64,000 bases of DNA from Clostridia bacterium (lineage in GTDB: Bacteria; Bacillota; Clostridia; Oscillospirales; Acutalibacteraceae): the NCBI GenBank assembly GCA_017517865.1, contig JAFWYB010000065.1, positions 1-64,000 of the forward strand, given 5' to 3'. A program made the translations under genes and the position numbers. Of this stretch, positions 33,486 through 43,260 are shown in pieces. Every line of letters begins with the position of its first letter. Position 1 is the first letter of the stretch. The notes beneath the pieces are model-generated. The model ran no database searches and had not been told where the DNA came from. It worked only from the letters and a program-made list of their open reading frames with translations.

Positions 33486-35912
33486 ATGTCACTCAAAAAA
33501 ATCATCTCAACGGCAGTAGGTGCCTTCACCTCTCTTTCTCAGGCTGAGCAGAGCAGAAGAACAGCTGAGAAAACAATAACCCCCGGTATGCCCGAGCTTC
33601 TTCGCGATATTGCGTCTCAGGGCGCCGTGCTTCTCGAAAATGACGGGACTTTGCCTCTTGCAAAGGGTACAAGAGTAACTCTTTTCGGCAGAGTACAGAA
33701 TGATTGGTTCTATACCGGCTACGGCTCAGGCGGTGACGTAAATAAACCCTATGCGGTAAATCTTATTGAAGGTATGAGAAGCTGTGAAGAGCTTGTGCTC
33801 GACGAAAACACTGCAAAGCTTTATGAAAGCTGGTGCGAAAAGAATCCCATTGACCACGGTTATTGGGGCAACTGGCCCAGATTTTATCCCGAAATGCCCG
33901 TAAGTGCAGATTTTGTTGCTCTTGCAAAAAAGAATTCCGATGTTGCAGTTGCGGTTATCGGCCGTTCATCGGGTGAGGACAGAGAAAATGCGCTTGAAAA
34001 GGGCAGTTACTATATCACCGATGAAGAAATGGATATGCTGGAGAAAATCACCGCTGAATATGAAAAGACGGTTATTCTTCTGAATATCGGCTGCCTTATG
34101 GATATGTCATGGCTTGATAAGCTTCAGAGAAAGCCTTCTGCAGTTATGATTGTATGGCAGGGCGGTATGGAAAGCGGTAACGCTGCCGCAGACCTTCTTT
34201 GCGGTAAGGCGGCACCCGGCGGAAGACTTTCTGCAACTATTGCGGCTGACTATGATTTTTATCCCTGTAGCAAGGATTTCGGCGGCAAGGATTTCAACAA
34301 CTACACCGAGGATATTTATGTAGGCTACCGTTATTTTGAAACCTTTATGAAGGAGGGCGCAAGGTACCCCTTCGGCTACGGCCTTTCATATACAACATTT
34401 GAAACAGAGTTTATTTCTGCCGTAAAGACAGATGACGGCGTTATTCTTAGCTGTAAGGTGACAAACACAGGCAAGTATGCTTCACGTCAGGTTGTGCAGG
34501 CTTACGTAGAGAAGCCCTGCGGTGCAATCGGCAATCCTTTCCGTGAACTCGGTGCTTTTGCAAAAACAAAGCTTCTTGCTCCCGCTGAAAGTGAAGAGCT
34601 CACCCTTACGGTACCTCTCAGAGCCTTTGCAAGCTACGACGAGCAGGGCGCAACCGGTTTTGCTTCAGCCTATGTTATTGAAAAGGGCAGCTACGGTGTT
34701 GCATTCGGCGATAACGTAAGAGAGGCGAAAAGGGTTTATACCGAAAATGTAGAGGAAACTTATGTTTATGAACAGCTCAGCCAGACATCGGCTCCTCAGG
34801 ATGACTTTGAAATTCTCAAGGCAACATACGTTGACGGAAAATACGTACCCGTAAAGACTGCCGTACAGAAGAGAAAATACAGCCTCAGAGATATAATCAG
34901 CCAAAGCCTTCCCGCAGATATTCCTCAGACGGGCGATAAGGGCATAAAGCTTGCAGACGTAAGGAGCGGCAAGAGTACAATGGAGGAATTTGTAGCTCAG
35001 CTCAGTCTGAAGGAGCTTGAGGCTATTACAAGAGGCCATTACGTAATGGGCAGTGAGCTTGGCGTACCCGGTAACGCGGGCTGCTTTGCGGGCGTGCTTC
35101 CTTCACTGCGCGAAAAGGGTGTGCCCGCCGTTACAACAACTGACGGACCCTCAGGTATAAGACTTTCTGCCTGCTGCTCACTTATGCCGATAGGCACTCT
35201 TCTTGCAAGCACCTTTGATACAGAGCTTGTTGAAGCACTTCTCACTAAGGAAGCCGAGGAAATGGCAGAAAAGCAGACAGACGTTATCCTTGCTCCCGGT
35301 ATGAATATCCACAGAACACCTCTTTGCGGCAGAAACTTTGAATATTTCTCGGAGGATCCTCTGCTTTCAGGTAAAATTGCCGCCGCTTATGTAAGGGGTA
35401 TTCAGAAAAACGGAAAATCAGCCTGCCCGAAGCATTACGCCTGCAACAACCAGGAATATAACCGTGCAGGTAACGATTCAAGACTTTCAGAGAGAGCACT
35501 CAGGGAAATTTATCTCAGAGGCTTTGAAATCTGCGTAAAAGAAGCTGCACCCAAGAACATTATGACCTCATATAACCTTATTAACGGCGTGTGGGGACAT
35601 TATAACTACGAGCTCTGCACAAGAATCCTCAGAGAGGAATGGGGCTATAAGGGCAACGTTATGACCGACTGGTGGATGAGAAGCTCAAAGAGTCAGGAAT
35701 TCCCTGAAATGTGTGATCAGGCTTACAGAGTCCGTGCTCAGGTTGACGTGCTTATGCCCGGCGGACCGAGAGTAGCACTCATTAAAAAGCCCGATGGTAC
35801 ACTGCTCAAGACCTACGGTAAGAAGGACGGCATCACCCTTGGCGAAATGCAGAGATGTGCTATGAATGTGCTGCGCTTTGCTATGGATTCAACCGCTTTT
35901 GACAGACTTTGA
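33486..35912 (+). CDS. GH3 beta-glucosidase with circularly permuted domain order
   Basis: About 808 aa from ATG 33486 (AAAGGAG upstream). The order is reversed compared with the GH3 at 5837: first the GH3 C-terminal sandwich (GAVLLENDGTLPLA, about 30-260), then the fibronectin-III-like domain (about 300-400), and last the TIM barrel (about 500-790) with GRNFEYFSEDP, KHYACNN and the nucleophile Asp of VMTDWWM. This permuted type is known from Ruminococcus albus and Butyrivibrio. No signal peptide, so it acts on imported oligosaccharides. Last gene of a possible unit with the exporter pair. Confidence 0.92.
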   Translation: MSLKKIISTAVGAFTSLSQAEQSRRTAEKTITPGMPELLRDIASQGAVLLENDGTLPLAKGTRVTLFGRVQNDWFYTGYGSGGDVNKPYAVNLIEGMRSCEELVLDENTAKLYESWCEKNPIDHGYWGNWPRFYPEMPVSADFVALAKKNSDVAVAVIGRSSGEDRENALEKGSYYITDEEMDMLEKITAEYEKTVILLNIGCLMDMSWLDKLQRKPSAVMIVWQGGMESGNAAADLLCGKAAPGGRLSATIAADYDFYPCSKDFGGKDFNNYTEDIYVGYRYFETFMKEGARYPFGYGLSYTTFETEFISAVKTDDGVILSCKVTNTGKYASRQVVQAYVEKPCGAIGNPFRELGAFAKTKLLAPAESEELTLTVPLRAFASYDEQGATGFASAYVIEKGSYGVAFGDNVREAKRVYTENVEETYVYEQLSQTSAPQDDFEILKATYVDGKYVPVKTAVQKRKYSLRDIISQSLPADIPQTGDKGIKLADVRSGKSTMEEFVAQLSLKELEAITRGHYVMGSELGVPGNAGCFAGVLPSLREKGVPAVTTTDGPSGIRLSACCSLMPIGTLLASTFDTELVEALLTKEAEEMAEKQTDVILAPGMNIHRTPLCGRNFEYFSEDPLLSGKIAAAYVRGIQKNGKSACPKHYACNNQEYNRAGNDSRLSERALREIYLRGFEICVKEAAPKNIMTSYNLINGVWGHYNYELCTRILREEWGYKGNVMTDWWMRSSKSQEFPEMCDQAYRVRAQVDVLMPGGPRVALIKKPDGTLLKTYGKKDGITLGEMQRCAMNVLRFAMDSTAFDRL

Positions 35913-35914
35913 TA

Positions 35915-35948
35915 CAATTCGCAATTCGCAATTCGCAATTCGCAATCG
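35915..35948. repeat. Heptanucleotide tandem repeat CAATTCG
   Basis: Four exact copies of CAATTCG (35915-35942) and a shortened fifth, starting 2 nt after the GH3 stop. No terminator hairpin is seen there. Confidence 0.9.
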
Positions 35949-36047
35949 CGCTCTGCTCAGGTAGTGAAAGGTAAGTCCTGCCAGCTGAATTTATAATGCG
36001 CAACGGTATAATTCAATATAAGAAATTTATAAAAGGAGAAACTTATT

Positions 36048-36386
36048 ATGCCACTTATAACTGCAAAAACATCAACTGCGATTTCTAAAGAAAAGGAAGC
36101 GGTAATCAAAGAAAAGCTCGGCAAAGCTATTGAGCTTATAAATAAAAGCGAAAGCTGGCTTATGATTGACTTTCAGGAAAACTGCCACCTCTGGTTCAAG
36201 GGCGAGGAAAGCCCTTCGGCTATGATTGAGGTTGACCTTTTCGGCAAGGCAAGTGACAGCGGCTATGGCGCGCTTACAAAAGCAATTACGGATATTGTCA
36301 GCGGTGAGTTGGCTATTGCACCTGACAGAATTTATGTAAAATACAACGAAATAAACCACTGGGGTTACAGCGGCTTCAATTTCTGA
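36048..36386 (+). CDS. MIF-like phenylpyruvate tautomerase
   Basis: 112-aa tautomerase-superfamily protein resembling macrophage migration inhibitory factor. Pro2 becomes the catalytic N-terminal proline after Met removal (MPLITAKTS). The two beta-alpha-beta halves and the YVKYNEINHWGYSGFNF tail fit the MIF trimer fold. Enzymatic role in bacteria is unclear; keto-enol isomerisation of phenylpyruvate-type acids is the known reaction. Good AAAGGAG site. Confidence 0.85.
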   Translation: MPLITAKTSTAISKEKEAVIKEKLGKAIELINKSESWLMIDFQENCHLWFKGEESPSAMIEVDLFGKASDSGYGALTKAITDIVSGELAIAPDRIYVKYNEINHWGYSGFNF

Positions 36387-36392
36387 TAAGGC

Positions 36393-36422
36393 AAAGGGAG
36401 GGAAACCTCCCTTTTATTTTTA
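36393..36422 (+). terminator. Terminator of the MIF-like gene
   Basis: AAAGGGAGG-GAAA-CCTCCCTTT with T-rich tail, perfect 9-bp stem. Confidence 0.9.
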
Positions 36423-36559
36423 TCCCTATATTGTAAAAAGAACAACATAAAGGCGAAAAAGAAAATCATAACAAAAGCATCGGCTTTGCTGAGACTGTAT
36501 GAAATGATGCTGAATTCGACCCGTAGAGTGGGTTATATTCATATTCTACGATTCATAGG

Positions 36560-36588
36560 TTGATAAATCGACTTTGTTGTGATAGTAT
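36560..36588 (+). promoter_or_regulatory. Promoter of the XRE membrane regulator
   Basis: TTGATA (36560-36565), 17-bp spacer, TAGTAT (36583-36588). Confidence 0.55.
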
Positions 36589-36613
36589 TTAGTTGATGAA
36601 GGGTGGTGCTTTT

Positions 36614-37372
36614 ATGACGTCAAAGCAATGCGGAGAATTTATTTCTCTTCTCAGAAAAGAAAAAAACCTTACTCAGAAGCAGCTTGCGCAAAAAATTAAC
36701 GTAACCGATAAAGCTGTTTCAAGATGGGAAACGGGAAGAGGATATCCTGATGTAACGTCGTTAACGGCCTTGAGTGAATTTTTCGGTATAAGTGTAAATG
36801 AGCTTCTTGCCGGGAAAAGGGTTTCTGATGAATGTGCAAAGGAAGTGGCCGATGAAAACGTCATTTCTGTTATAAAAGAATCAAAAAGAGTGAAGCTGAA
36901 AAGCTTGATTACGGTTATTGTTACATATATCTCAATGTGTATTGTGTGTTTTGCCCTGGGGCTTGGCCTGATGCCCCCGGGAAGCTCTCCGGTGACTGCA
37001 GTGGCTTCGGCAGTAATTGTGTGTATCTGCCTGTGTATTGCGGGAATTTTGCTTGCTGCATATCAGCCGAAAAAGGTTCTGATAGCGTATTGTGCAACAA
37101 TCATATCTGCATGGTTGGTCGTTCCGTCCTTTTATTTTGTATCGCTGTGTTTATTGGAAGAAACAGTTCCTTCAATAATCACTGAAATTATATCACTTGT
37201 TGTTTTATTTTTAGGTATTCCGGGATTTTTATTTTTAAATATTATGAGTGAAAATCTGAATTCAAATCCCGTTTTTATCTATATCGTTGTTTTTGTATTA
37301 TGCTCAGTTGTACCGGTTGCGGTGAGTTATCTTTATTCGAAATCAAAAAGAAATTTGCAGGCTATTCCATAA
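36614..37372 (+). CDS. XRE-family regulator with five membrane helices
   Basis: About 252 aa. N-terminal helix-turn-helix (ISLLRKEKNLTQKQLAQKI..VSRWETGRGYPDV) at 5-60, followed by a short linker and five hydrophobic segments (from about 95, 130, 155, 185 and 220). It probably senses a membrane or envelope signal while bound to DNA. ATG 36614 lies about 8 nt after AAGGGTGG; two upstream in-frame ATGs are less well placed. No transport partner is adjacent. Confidence 0.85.
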   Translation: MTSKQCGEFISLLRKEKNLTQKQLAQKINVTDKAVSRWETGRGYPDVTSLTALSEFFGISVNELLAGKRVSDECAKEVADENVISVIKESKRVKLKSLITVIVTYISMCIVCFALGLGLMPPGSSPVTAVASAVIVCICLCIAGILLAAYQPKKVLIAYCATIISAWLVVPSFYFVSLCLLEETVPSIITEIISLVVLFLGIPGFLFLNIMSENLNSNPVFIYIVVFVLCSVVPVAVSYLYSKSKRNLQAIP

Positions 37373-37401
37373 GGCTGCCTGATATAGTGAAAATAAATTT
37401 T

Positions 37402-37463
37402 AACGCATCCTGAAAGCAGGGTGCGTTTTATAACAAAAAAGACAGAGGACGAACCTCTGTCTT
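37402..37463. terminator. Back-to-back terminators
   Basis: Plus strand: AACGCATCCTG-AAAG-CAGGGTGCGTT with TTTTA (37402-37431). Minus strand: AAGACAGAGG/CCTCTGTCTT (37439-37463) with a T-run, for ychF. Confidence 0.8.
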
Positions 37464-37478
37464 CTGTATTGAAAAAAA

Positions 37479-38573
37479 TTAAACATTGAAAAGGAAGTGT
37501 ACGATATCTCCGTCTTTCATTACATATTCCTTGCCCTCACTCTTGACAAGACCCTTTTCCTTTGCGGCGGCGAGAGTACCGCACTGCATAAGGTTATCAA
37601 AGGAAACAACCTCGGCTCTGATGAAGCCTCTTTCAAAGTCTGAGTGAATCTTGCCTGCTGCCTGAGGAGCCTTAGTGCCTTTTTTGATAGTCCAGGCTCT
37701 TACCTCGGGCTGACCTGCTGTAAGGTAGGAAATAAGGCCTAAAAGGTTGTAGCTTCTCTGGATAAGAAGGTCAAGACCGCTTGTTTCAACGCCTAAGTCT
37801 GTAAGGAACATTTCCTTATCCTCCTTTGAAAGAGAGGAAATCTCAGCCTCAAGACCTGCACAGATGGGAAGGACCTCACTGCCCTCTGCCTCGGCAATTT
37901 CGCAGACTGCCTTATAGTTTTCGTTGGTCTCAATGCCTGAAACGAAATCGTTTTCGCTCATATTACAAGCGTAAATAACGGGCTTCGAGGTAAGAAGTGC
38001 TACCTCAGCGAGCATAGCAGCTTCTTCGTCATCGCACTCAACGCTTCTTGCGGGCTTTTCGCTTTCAAGAGCTTCCTTTACTCTCTTGAGAAATTCAAGC
38101 TCCTTACCAAGAGACTTGTCGCCCTTCATAGCCTTACTCACTCTGTCAATACGTCTGTCAATCATTTCCATATCGGAAAGTATAAGCTCAAGATTGATGG
38201 TTTCGATATCTCTCTTGGCGTCAACACTGCCGTCAACGTGGATGATATCGTCATCCTCAAAGCAACGTACCACGTGAATGATGGCGTCAACCTCACGTAT
38301 ATGTGAAAGGAACTTGTTGCCGAGACCTTCACCCTTTGAAGCACCTCTTACGAGACCTGCTATATCAACAAATTCAATTGTTGCTGGAGTGAATTTCACG
38401 GGATTATACATTTCGGCTAATTTATCAAGTCTATAATCGGGAACTGCAACAACACCCACGTTGGGCTCGATTGTGCAGAAAGCGTAGTTTGCAGACTGTG
38501 CGCCCGCATTTGTAATTGCATTGAAAAGTGTACTCTTACCAACGTTGGGTAAGCCTACTATACCTAATTTCAT
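37479..38573 (-). CDS. ychF: Redox-regulated GTPase/ATPase YchF
   Basis: 364-aa Obg-like P-loop NTPase, full length. G1 [12 protein letters not shown] at 6-17, the Thr-rich switch [12 protein letters not shown]3 DIAGLV, NMSE in place of NKXD (which explains ATP preference), and the C-terminal TGS domain (FNV end). Linked to stress and ribosome control. Confidence 0.97.
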   Translation of the reverse strand: MKLGIVGLPNVGKSTLFNAITNAGAQSANYAFCTIEPNVGVVAVPDYRLDKLAEMYNPVKFTPATIEFVDIAGLVRGASKGEGLGNKFLSHIREVDAIIHVVRCFEDDDIIHVDGSVDAKRDIETINLELILSDMEMIDRRIDRVSKAMKGDKSLGKELEFLKRVKEALESEKPARSVECDDEEAAMLAEVALLTSKPVIYACNMSENDFVSGIETNENYKAVCEIAEAEGSEVLPICAGLEAEISSLSKEDKEMFLTDLGVETSGLDLLIQRSYNLLGLISYLTAGQPEVRAWTIKKGTKAPQAAGKIHSDFERGFIRAEVVSFDNLMQCGTLAAAKEKGLVKSEGKEYVMKDGDIVHFLFNV

Positions 38574-38615
38574 ATCTTTTTAACCTCGTTTTTTTAATCC
38601 GTAATTCCGAATCTG

Positions 38616-39899
38616 TCAGGCTGTAGCCAGGCGGAGAGCCTGCTCTATATCTGCAATAATGTCTTCAACGTCTTCAATACCCACTGAAAGGCGGATAAGG
38701 TCGCTCTTTACACCGCACTCAAGAAGCTGTTCTTCAGTGAGCTGTCTGTGAGTTGTTGAAGCGGGGTGAAGCACGCAGGTTTTTGCGTCTGCAACGTGAG
38801 TAACGATTGATGCCAGCTTAAGGGAATCCATAAACCTTGTAGCGGCTTCTCTTCCGCCCTTAACACCGAAGGAAATTACGCCGCAGGTACCCTTTGGCAT
38901 ATATTTTTTAGCTATATCATACTGTTCGTCACCGGGAAGTCCGGGGAAGGATACCCATGAAACAAGCTCGCTGTTTTTGAGATATTCGGCAACCTTGAGA
39001 GCGTTTTCACAGTGTCTTTCCATACGAAGGTGAAGAGTCTCAAGACCGAGTCCGAGAAGGAAGGCATTCTGAGGACCGGGGATTGAGCCGAGGTCTCTCA
39101 TGAGCTGAACAACGCACTTGGTGATGTAGGCACCCTTACCGAATCGCTCGGTATAGGTTACACCGTGATAGCTGTCGTCGGGAGTTGTAAGGCCGGGGTA
39201 CTTGTCGCTCTTTGTCCAGTCAAAATTACCGCTGTCAACGATTACACCGCCAACCTGAGTTGCATGACCGTCCATATACTTTGTGGTGGAGTGGGTAACG
39301 ATATCAACACCGAATTCAAAGGGACGGCAGTTGATAGGTGTGGGGAAGGTGTTGTCAACAATAAGGGGAACGCCGTGAGCGTGGGCTGCTTTGGCAAATT
39401 TCTCAATATCAAGCACCTGAAGTGAGGGGTTGGAGATTGTTTCACCGAATACGGCCTTTGTGTTTTCTCTGAAGGCGGCGTTGAGCTCTTCTTCTGAGCA
39501 GTCGGGTGTGACGAAGGTAAATTCAATGCCGAGCTTGCGGAGAGTAACGTTGAAAAGGTTGAAGGTGCCGCCGTAAATTGCACTTGAAGAAACAACGTGA
39601 TCACCTGCTGAGCAGATGTTGAATATTGCAAAGAAGTTTGCTGCCTGACCTGATGAGGTGAGCACAGCGGCAACACCGCCCTCAAGAGTTGCAATTTTTG
39701 CGGCAACAGCGTCGTTTGTAGGGTTCTGCAGACGCGTATAGAAATAACCCGAAGCCTCAAGATCGAAAAGCTTAGCCATTTCTACGCTTGAATCGTATTT
39801 GTATGTTGTACTCTGAACGATGGGGAGTTGTCTGGGTTCACCGTTTTTGGGTGTGTATCCTGCGTGAATACACTTGGTGGCAATTTTGTAGTCGCTCAT
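38616..39899 (-). CDS. metY: O-acetylhomoserine sulfhydrylase
   Basis: 427-aa PLP enzyme of the Cys/Met metabolism family that makes homocysteine (or cysteine from O-acetylserine) with sulfide. SSGQAANFF near 80-90, VDNTFPTPINCRPFEFG, the PLP lysine in THSTTKYMDGH, and SVGIEDVEDIIADI at the C terminus. Single gene with its own promoter; no room for a SAM riboswitch in the short leader. Confidence 0.95.
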   Translation of the reverse strand: MSDYKIATKCIHAGYTPKNGEPRQLPIVQSTTYKYDSSVEMAKLFDLEASGYFYTRLQNPTNDAVAAKIATLEGGVAAVLTSSGQAANFFAIFNICSAGDHVVSSSAIYGGTFNLFNVTLRKLGIEFTFVTPDCSEEELNAAFRENTKAVFGETISNPSLQVLDIEKFAKAAHAHGVPLIVDNTFPTPINCRPFEFGVDIVTHSTTKYMDGHATQVGGVIVDSGNFDWTKSDKYPGLTTPDDSYHGVTYTERFGKGAYITKCVVQLMRDLGSIPGPQNAFLLGLGLETLHLRMERHCENALKVAEYLKNSELVSWVSFPGLPGDEQYDIAKKYMPKGTCGVISFGVKGGREAATRFMDSLKLASIVTHVADAKTCVLHPASTTHRQLTEEQLLECGVKSDLIRLSVGIEDVEDIIADIEQALRLATA

Positions 39900-39961
39900 T
39901 GTATTTACCTCTTTCTGTATATATTTATGTGTAGTGAAAGGTCATTACATATCAATTTTAT

Positions 39962-39990
39962 ATTATAGTATAAAAGGGGTGATAAGTCAA
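39962..39990 (-). promoter_or_regulatory. Promoter of metY
   Basis: Minus-strand TTGACT (39985-39990), 17-bp spacer, TATAAT (39962-39967). Confidence 0.75.
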
Positions 39991-40041
39991 GCAAAAGTAT
40001 AAGGCGGGAAACAGCTGGAGCCGTTAGCTTTAATATAATAA

Positions 40042-40076
40042 CAAGGCAGAGAGGGGATGCCCTTTTCTGCCTTGCT
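40042..40076 (-). terminator. Terminator of the MFS gene
   Basis: CAAGGCAGA (40042-40050) pairs with TCTGCCTTG (40066-40074); inner GGG/CCC pairs extend it. Confidence 0.7.
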
Positions 40077-40092
40077 TTTTACTGTTAAATTA

Positions 40093-41532
40093 TCAGTCCC
40101 ATTCAGTACCGGTTACGGTATCAAGGTCGAGACCCTTGGTGTCGTGGGTTTTTCTTATGAGTGCAATAAGGGTGATTACGAAGCTGGGAACAAGAAGACA
40201 AAGTGCAACAGTACCCATTATGCCGTCACCGTAGATGAATGCAAGAGCCATATTCAGAAGGTAAGCTACGCCATAGCCTGCAAAGCCTACAACGGTTTGT
40301 GCGGCGGTGGCAGATGAGCGCAGATTTGTGGGCGCGGATTCACTTGCCATCATTATAAGCACGTCGTTTGTTGAATAGTAGCTGCCTACGAAGGTGCCGC
40401 AGAAGAAGCCGATTATTTCGGGGTTGAGGTAGTTTCCTCTTGCACCGAGGAAGAATACCAGGAAGGAAACGATGCAGTTTGAGGCAACTGTTATTGCGGC
40501 GGTCTTTCTGCCGAATTTATCTGAGATAAAGCCCATTATTACCTGTGAAAGAGCCATACCGATGGGATAAAGAACGATGGCTCTGTTAACCTCGTTAGTG
40601 CTTACAAGGTCAAGGAATTCCTTTGTGTTTGAGCCGTGAATGCTTATGGCATAGCTGTGGGTGAGAATTGCCTGATAGTTCATAACTCCTATAACGCCGA
40701 TGCCTGCAAGTGCAAAGCAGATGAACACCCAACGAAGCTGCTTGTGGCTGAAGCCGAATTTAAGTGCGGCAACAAGACCGCCCTGAGCATCCTGAGCAGT
40801 TTTTTTCTGCTTTTCAGCCTCTAATTCTTCCTCTGTCATACTCAGATAACGGATACGTGATTCGATGAAGGCATCGGTTTCTCTTGAACAGAGAAGAGCA
40901 ATCAGAGATACGATTATACCCACAACGGCGGGAATGAAGTAAACCTTGCGCCACTGGCCTGCGGTTTCCATAAGCCACTGACGAAGAAGCGGTATAAGCA
41001 TAACTGCCATATTTGCAAAGAACTTTACAACCGAATAGGTTATTGCACGGCTCTTTTTAGGTGCAACCTCCATAATATACACAACGTGCATATCGTGGGG
41101 AATGAAAAACATAATAAGGCAGGCACCGAAGAAATAAACCATCGCATTCGGTGTAAGGAATATAATAAACAATGCAAGTGACATACCCAGTGTGTTGATA
41201 ACGAGGAAGGTCTTTCTGCCGAAGCGGTCAGCAAGAGGCCTGTAAAAAATACCGATAACCTGGAAGGGGATTGCAATAACCTGAAGAAGATTGAGGATTG
41301 TAACTGCACTCGGGCTGTTAAAAAGGTCGTTGGCAATTTCGGTCTGCATAAGGTTGCCTATCTGTGAGGCAATTTCGTCAACTGCATAAATGAGGGCGAT
41401 AATAAGCACAAGATACCAGAAATAGCCCTTTCCCTTGGGACGGTCATATTGCTTTTTCCAATAGGCGAGCTCTTTTTCTTTTTTTTGCTGAAGCTTTGCT
41501 GCCCTTTCGGCTGTTATGGTCTTTTTGGTCAT
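40093..41532 (-). CDS. Major facilitator superfamily transporter
   Basis: 479-aa 12-helix transporter. The MFS loop 2-3 motif appears as RPLADRFGRKT and again after helix 8 as ISDKFGRKT. Long basic N-terminal tail (MTKKTITAERAAKLQQKKEK). The type resembles sugar or organic-acid transporters, but the substrate is unknown. Divergent from the sialidase-like gene, so they might share a control region. Confidence 0.88.
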   Translation of the reverse strand: MTKKTITAERAAKLQQKKEKELAYWKKQYDRPKGKGYFWYLVLIIALIYAVDEIASQIGNLMQTEIANDLFNSPSAVTILNLLQVIAIPFQVIGIFYRPLADRFGRKTFLVINTLGMSLALFIIFLTPNAMVYFFGACLIMFFIPHDMHVVYIMEVAPKKSRAITYSVVKFFANMAVMLIPLLRQWLMETAGQWRKVYFIPAVVGIIVSLIALLCSRETDAFIESRIRYLSMTEEELEAEKQKKTAQDAQGGLVAALKFGFSHKQLRWVFICFALAGIGVIGVMNYQAILTHSYAISIHGSNTKEFLDLVSTNEVNRAIVLYPIGMALSQVIMGFISDKFGRKTAAITVASNCIVSFLVFFLGARGNYLNPEIIGFFCGTFVGSYYSTNDVLIMMASESAPTNLRSSATAAQTVVGFAGYGVAYLLNMALAFIYGDGIMGTVALCLLVPSFVITLIALIRKTHDTKGLDLDTVTGTEWD

Positions 41533-41599
41533 ATTCGTGTCTCCTTTTAGATTTTCTCCGGTTCAATTATAGTATTACGGGCACAAGATGTCAAGAATG

Positions 41600-41629
41600 T
41601 TGACATGCTCACACAAAAAATGTTATAAT
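41600..41629 (+). promoter_or_regulatory. Promoter of the sialidase-like gene
   Basis: TTGACA (41600-41605), 18-bp spacer, TATAAT (41624-41629). Confidence 0.7.
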
Positions 41630-41661
41630 TCACACACAATTAAACGGAAGGAGAATACCCG

Positions 41662-43128
41662 ATGAAAACAATGAAGAGAATTATTTCCCTCTGCCTTGCG
41701 GCAGTAATACTTATGTCCTGCGGTGTAGTATGCTTTGCGGCAAACTCCGGTGCTGAGGCATCAGTTGCAAACAATGACCGCTTTTTTGGGAAGGTGAGGG
41801 CATTTTTTAAAGAAATATGTGATTCAATAAAGAGCTTTTTCAACAAAGTTAAGGGCTTTCTGGGTATAGGCAGCAACTTTACCGGCAGTGACTACACTAT
41901 CCCTGAAATCGACCTGAGTACTCTGCCCGAGGAGCTCAAGGGTACAGAATATGAATATCTTTATGACCTTTATGTTATCGACGACACAAAAGATTATATG
42001 GCTCATCCCGACAGTGTGCTTTTAAAGGACGGCAGTATTCTTACTGTTTATCCTGCAGGCCACGGCAAGGGAGCGGTTCTTAACAGGATCAGCACTGACG
42101 GCGGTATCACATGGTCCGGAACTGTAGAAAACACACCCAAGAGCTGGGAAAACTCTCAGGAAACACCCACAATCTACCGTCTCGAGTTCTCTGACGGCAG
42201 AGCCGATAAGCTCATACTTATTTCTGCTAACCCAAAGTGGCCGGGCAGCAGTACGGTAGGCGGCTTTGAATGCTCAATTTCTGACGACGAGGGCAAGACC
42301 TGGACTGAGTTCAAGCGCTTCTATTCCCTTGAAGATGAAAACAGTGTAGTACCTATTGTTGCTATGTCGAGCCTTACAAGACTTAAGGAAAACGGCGAGT
42401 TTGTTGATAAGTGGATGGGTCTGTTCCACGACGCTGATTTCTATAACTACAAGACAATTCTTACCTTTGACGAAAACGGAAATATGCAGTGGAGCGTGCC
42501 CGAAAAGTATTTCGCCGCTCACCGTGATGTTGAAAAGAAAACCAATATGTGCGAGGTAGAGGTAATCCGCTCCGATATGGGCAAGGGTGATGAGCTTTGT
42601 CTTATCACAAGAAGCAATGCCAAAAATGTAAACTCACTTATTTCCTTCTCTCAGGACGAGGGTAAGACCTGGAGCGAGCCCGTTGAGGTTCCTGCCGCAC
42701 TCAACGGCGAAAGGCATAAGGCTGAGTACACTCCCGACGGCAGATTGGTTATTTCCTTCCGCTCTATTGAAAGAGGTGAAAAGGCTGAAGATAATGCCAA
42801 GAACCGCACTGACAAGAGCAGAGGCTGGATAAGTGAGGGTCTTGTTGCATGGGTCGGTACCTATGAGGACCTTAAAAACGGCAATGAGGGTCAGTACAGA
42901 ATAAAGCTTGCTCACACCTATGTCGAGGGACAGACAGCACCGGAATATTATGCAAACGCCGATACGGGCTACTGCGGTAACGTTGTTCTGCCCGACGGCA
43001 CAGTGATGATATGCAGCTACGGCAAGTTCAGCCCCGATAAAAAGACAGAAAACGGTAAGGAGCTTAAGACGAGCATCTGTGCCAAGAGAATAAGGCTCGA
43101 TGACCTTGATGAGCTTTTAAACAGATAA
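41662..43128 (+). CDS. Secreted sialidase-like (BNR/Asp-box) protein
   Basis: 488 aa. N-terminal signal peptide (KRIISLCLAAVILMSCGVVCFAAN; a lipobox LMSC and a signal-peptidase-I site AA-N are both possible). Three Asp boxes, STDGGITW (144-151), SDDEGKTW (207-214) and SQDEGKTW (330-337), mark a six-bladed propeller as in GH33 exo-sialidases. The usual FRIP arginine motif is not evident near the N terminus, so the activity might be on another sugar. It lies outside the cell; no nan catabolic genes are in the window. Confidence 0.78.
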   Translation: MKTMKRIISLCLAAVILMSCGVVCFAANSGAEASVANNDRFFGKVRAFFKEICDSIKSFFNKVKGFLGIGSNFTGSDYTIPEIDLSTLPEELKGTEYEYLYDLYVIDDTKDYMAHPDSVLLKDGSILTVYPAGHGKGAVLNRISTDGGITWSGTVENTPKSWENSQETPTIYRLEFSDGRADKLILISANPKWPGSSTVGGFECSISDDEGKTWTEFKRFYSLEDENSVVPIVAMSSLTRLKENGEFVDKWMGLFHDADFYNYKTILTFDENGNMQWSVPEKYFAAHRDVEKKTNMCEVEVIRSDMGKGDELCLITRSNAKNVNSLISFSQDEGKTWSEPVEVPAALNGERHKAEYTPDGRLVISFRSIERGEKAEDNAKNRTDKSRGWISEGLVAWVGTYEDLKNGNEGQYRIKLAHTYVEGQTAPEYYANADTGYCGNVVLPDGTVMICSYGKFSPDKKTENGKELKTSICAKRIRLDDLDELLNR

Positions 43129-43133
43129 ACATT

Positions 43134-43166
43134 TCACCGTGGGGATACTCCTCACGGTGATTTTTA
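43134..43166 (+). terminator. Terminator of the sialidase-like gene
   Basis: TCACCGTG (43134-43141) pairs with CACGGTGA (43153-43160), followed by TTTTTAT. Confidence 0.85.
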
Positions 43167-43260
43167 TGCTTTGATTCGGTTTGTGCCTGAGGCGATTTTC
43201 TTGCATCTTCTTTTGTAAGACGTGTCGTGAAGTGGCGGTGGCACGGGTGCTTTTTCATTT

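Noticed and set aside
39900..39960. SAM riboswitch before metY
   Set aside because: The transcript leader is only about 50 nt long and has no matching core.
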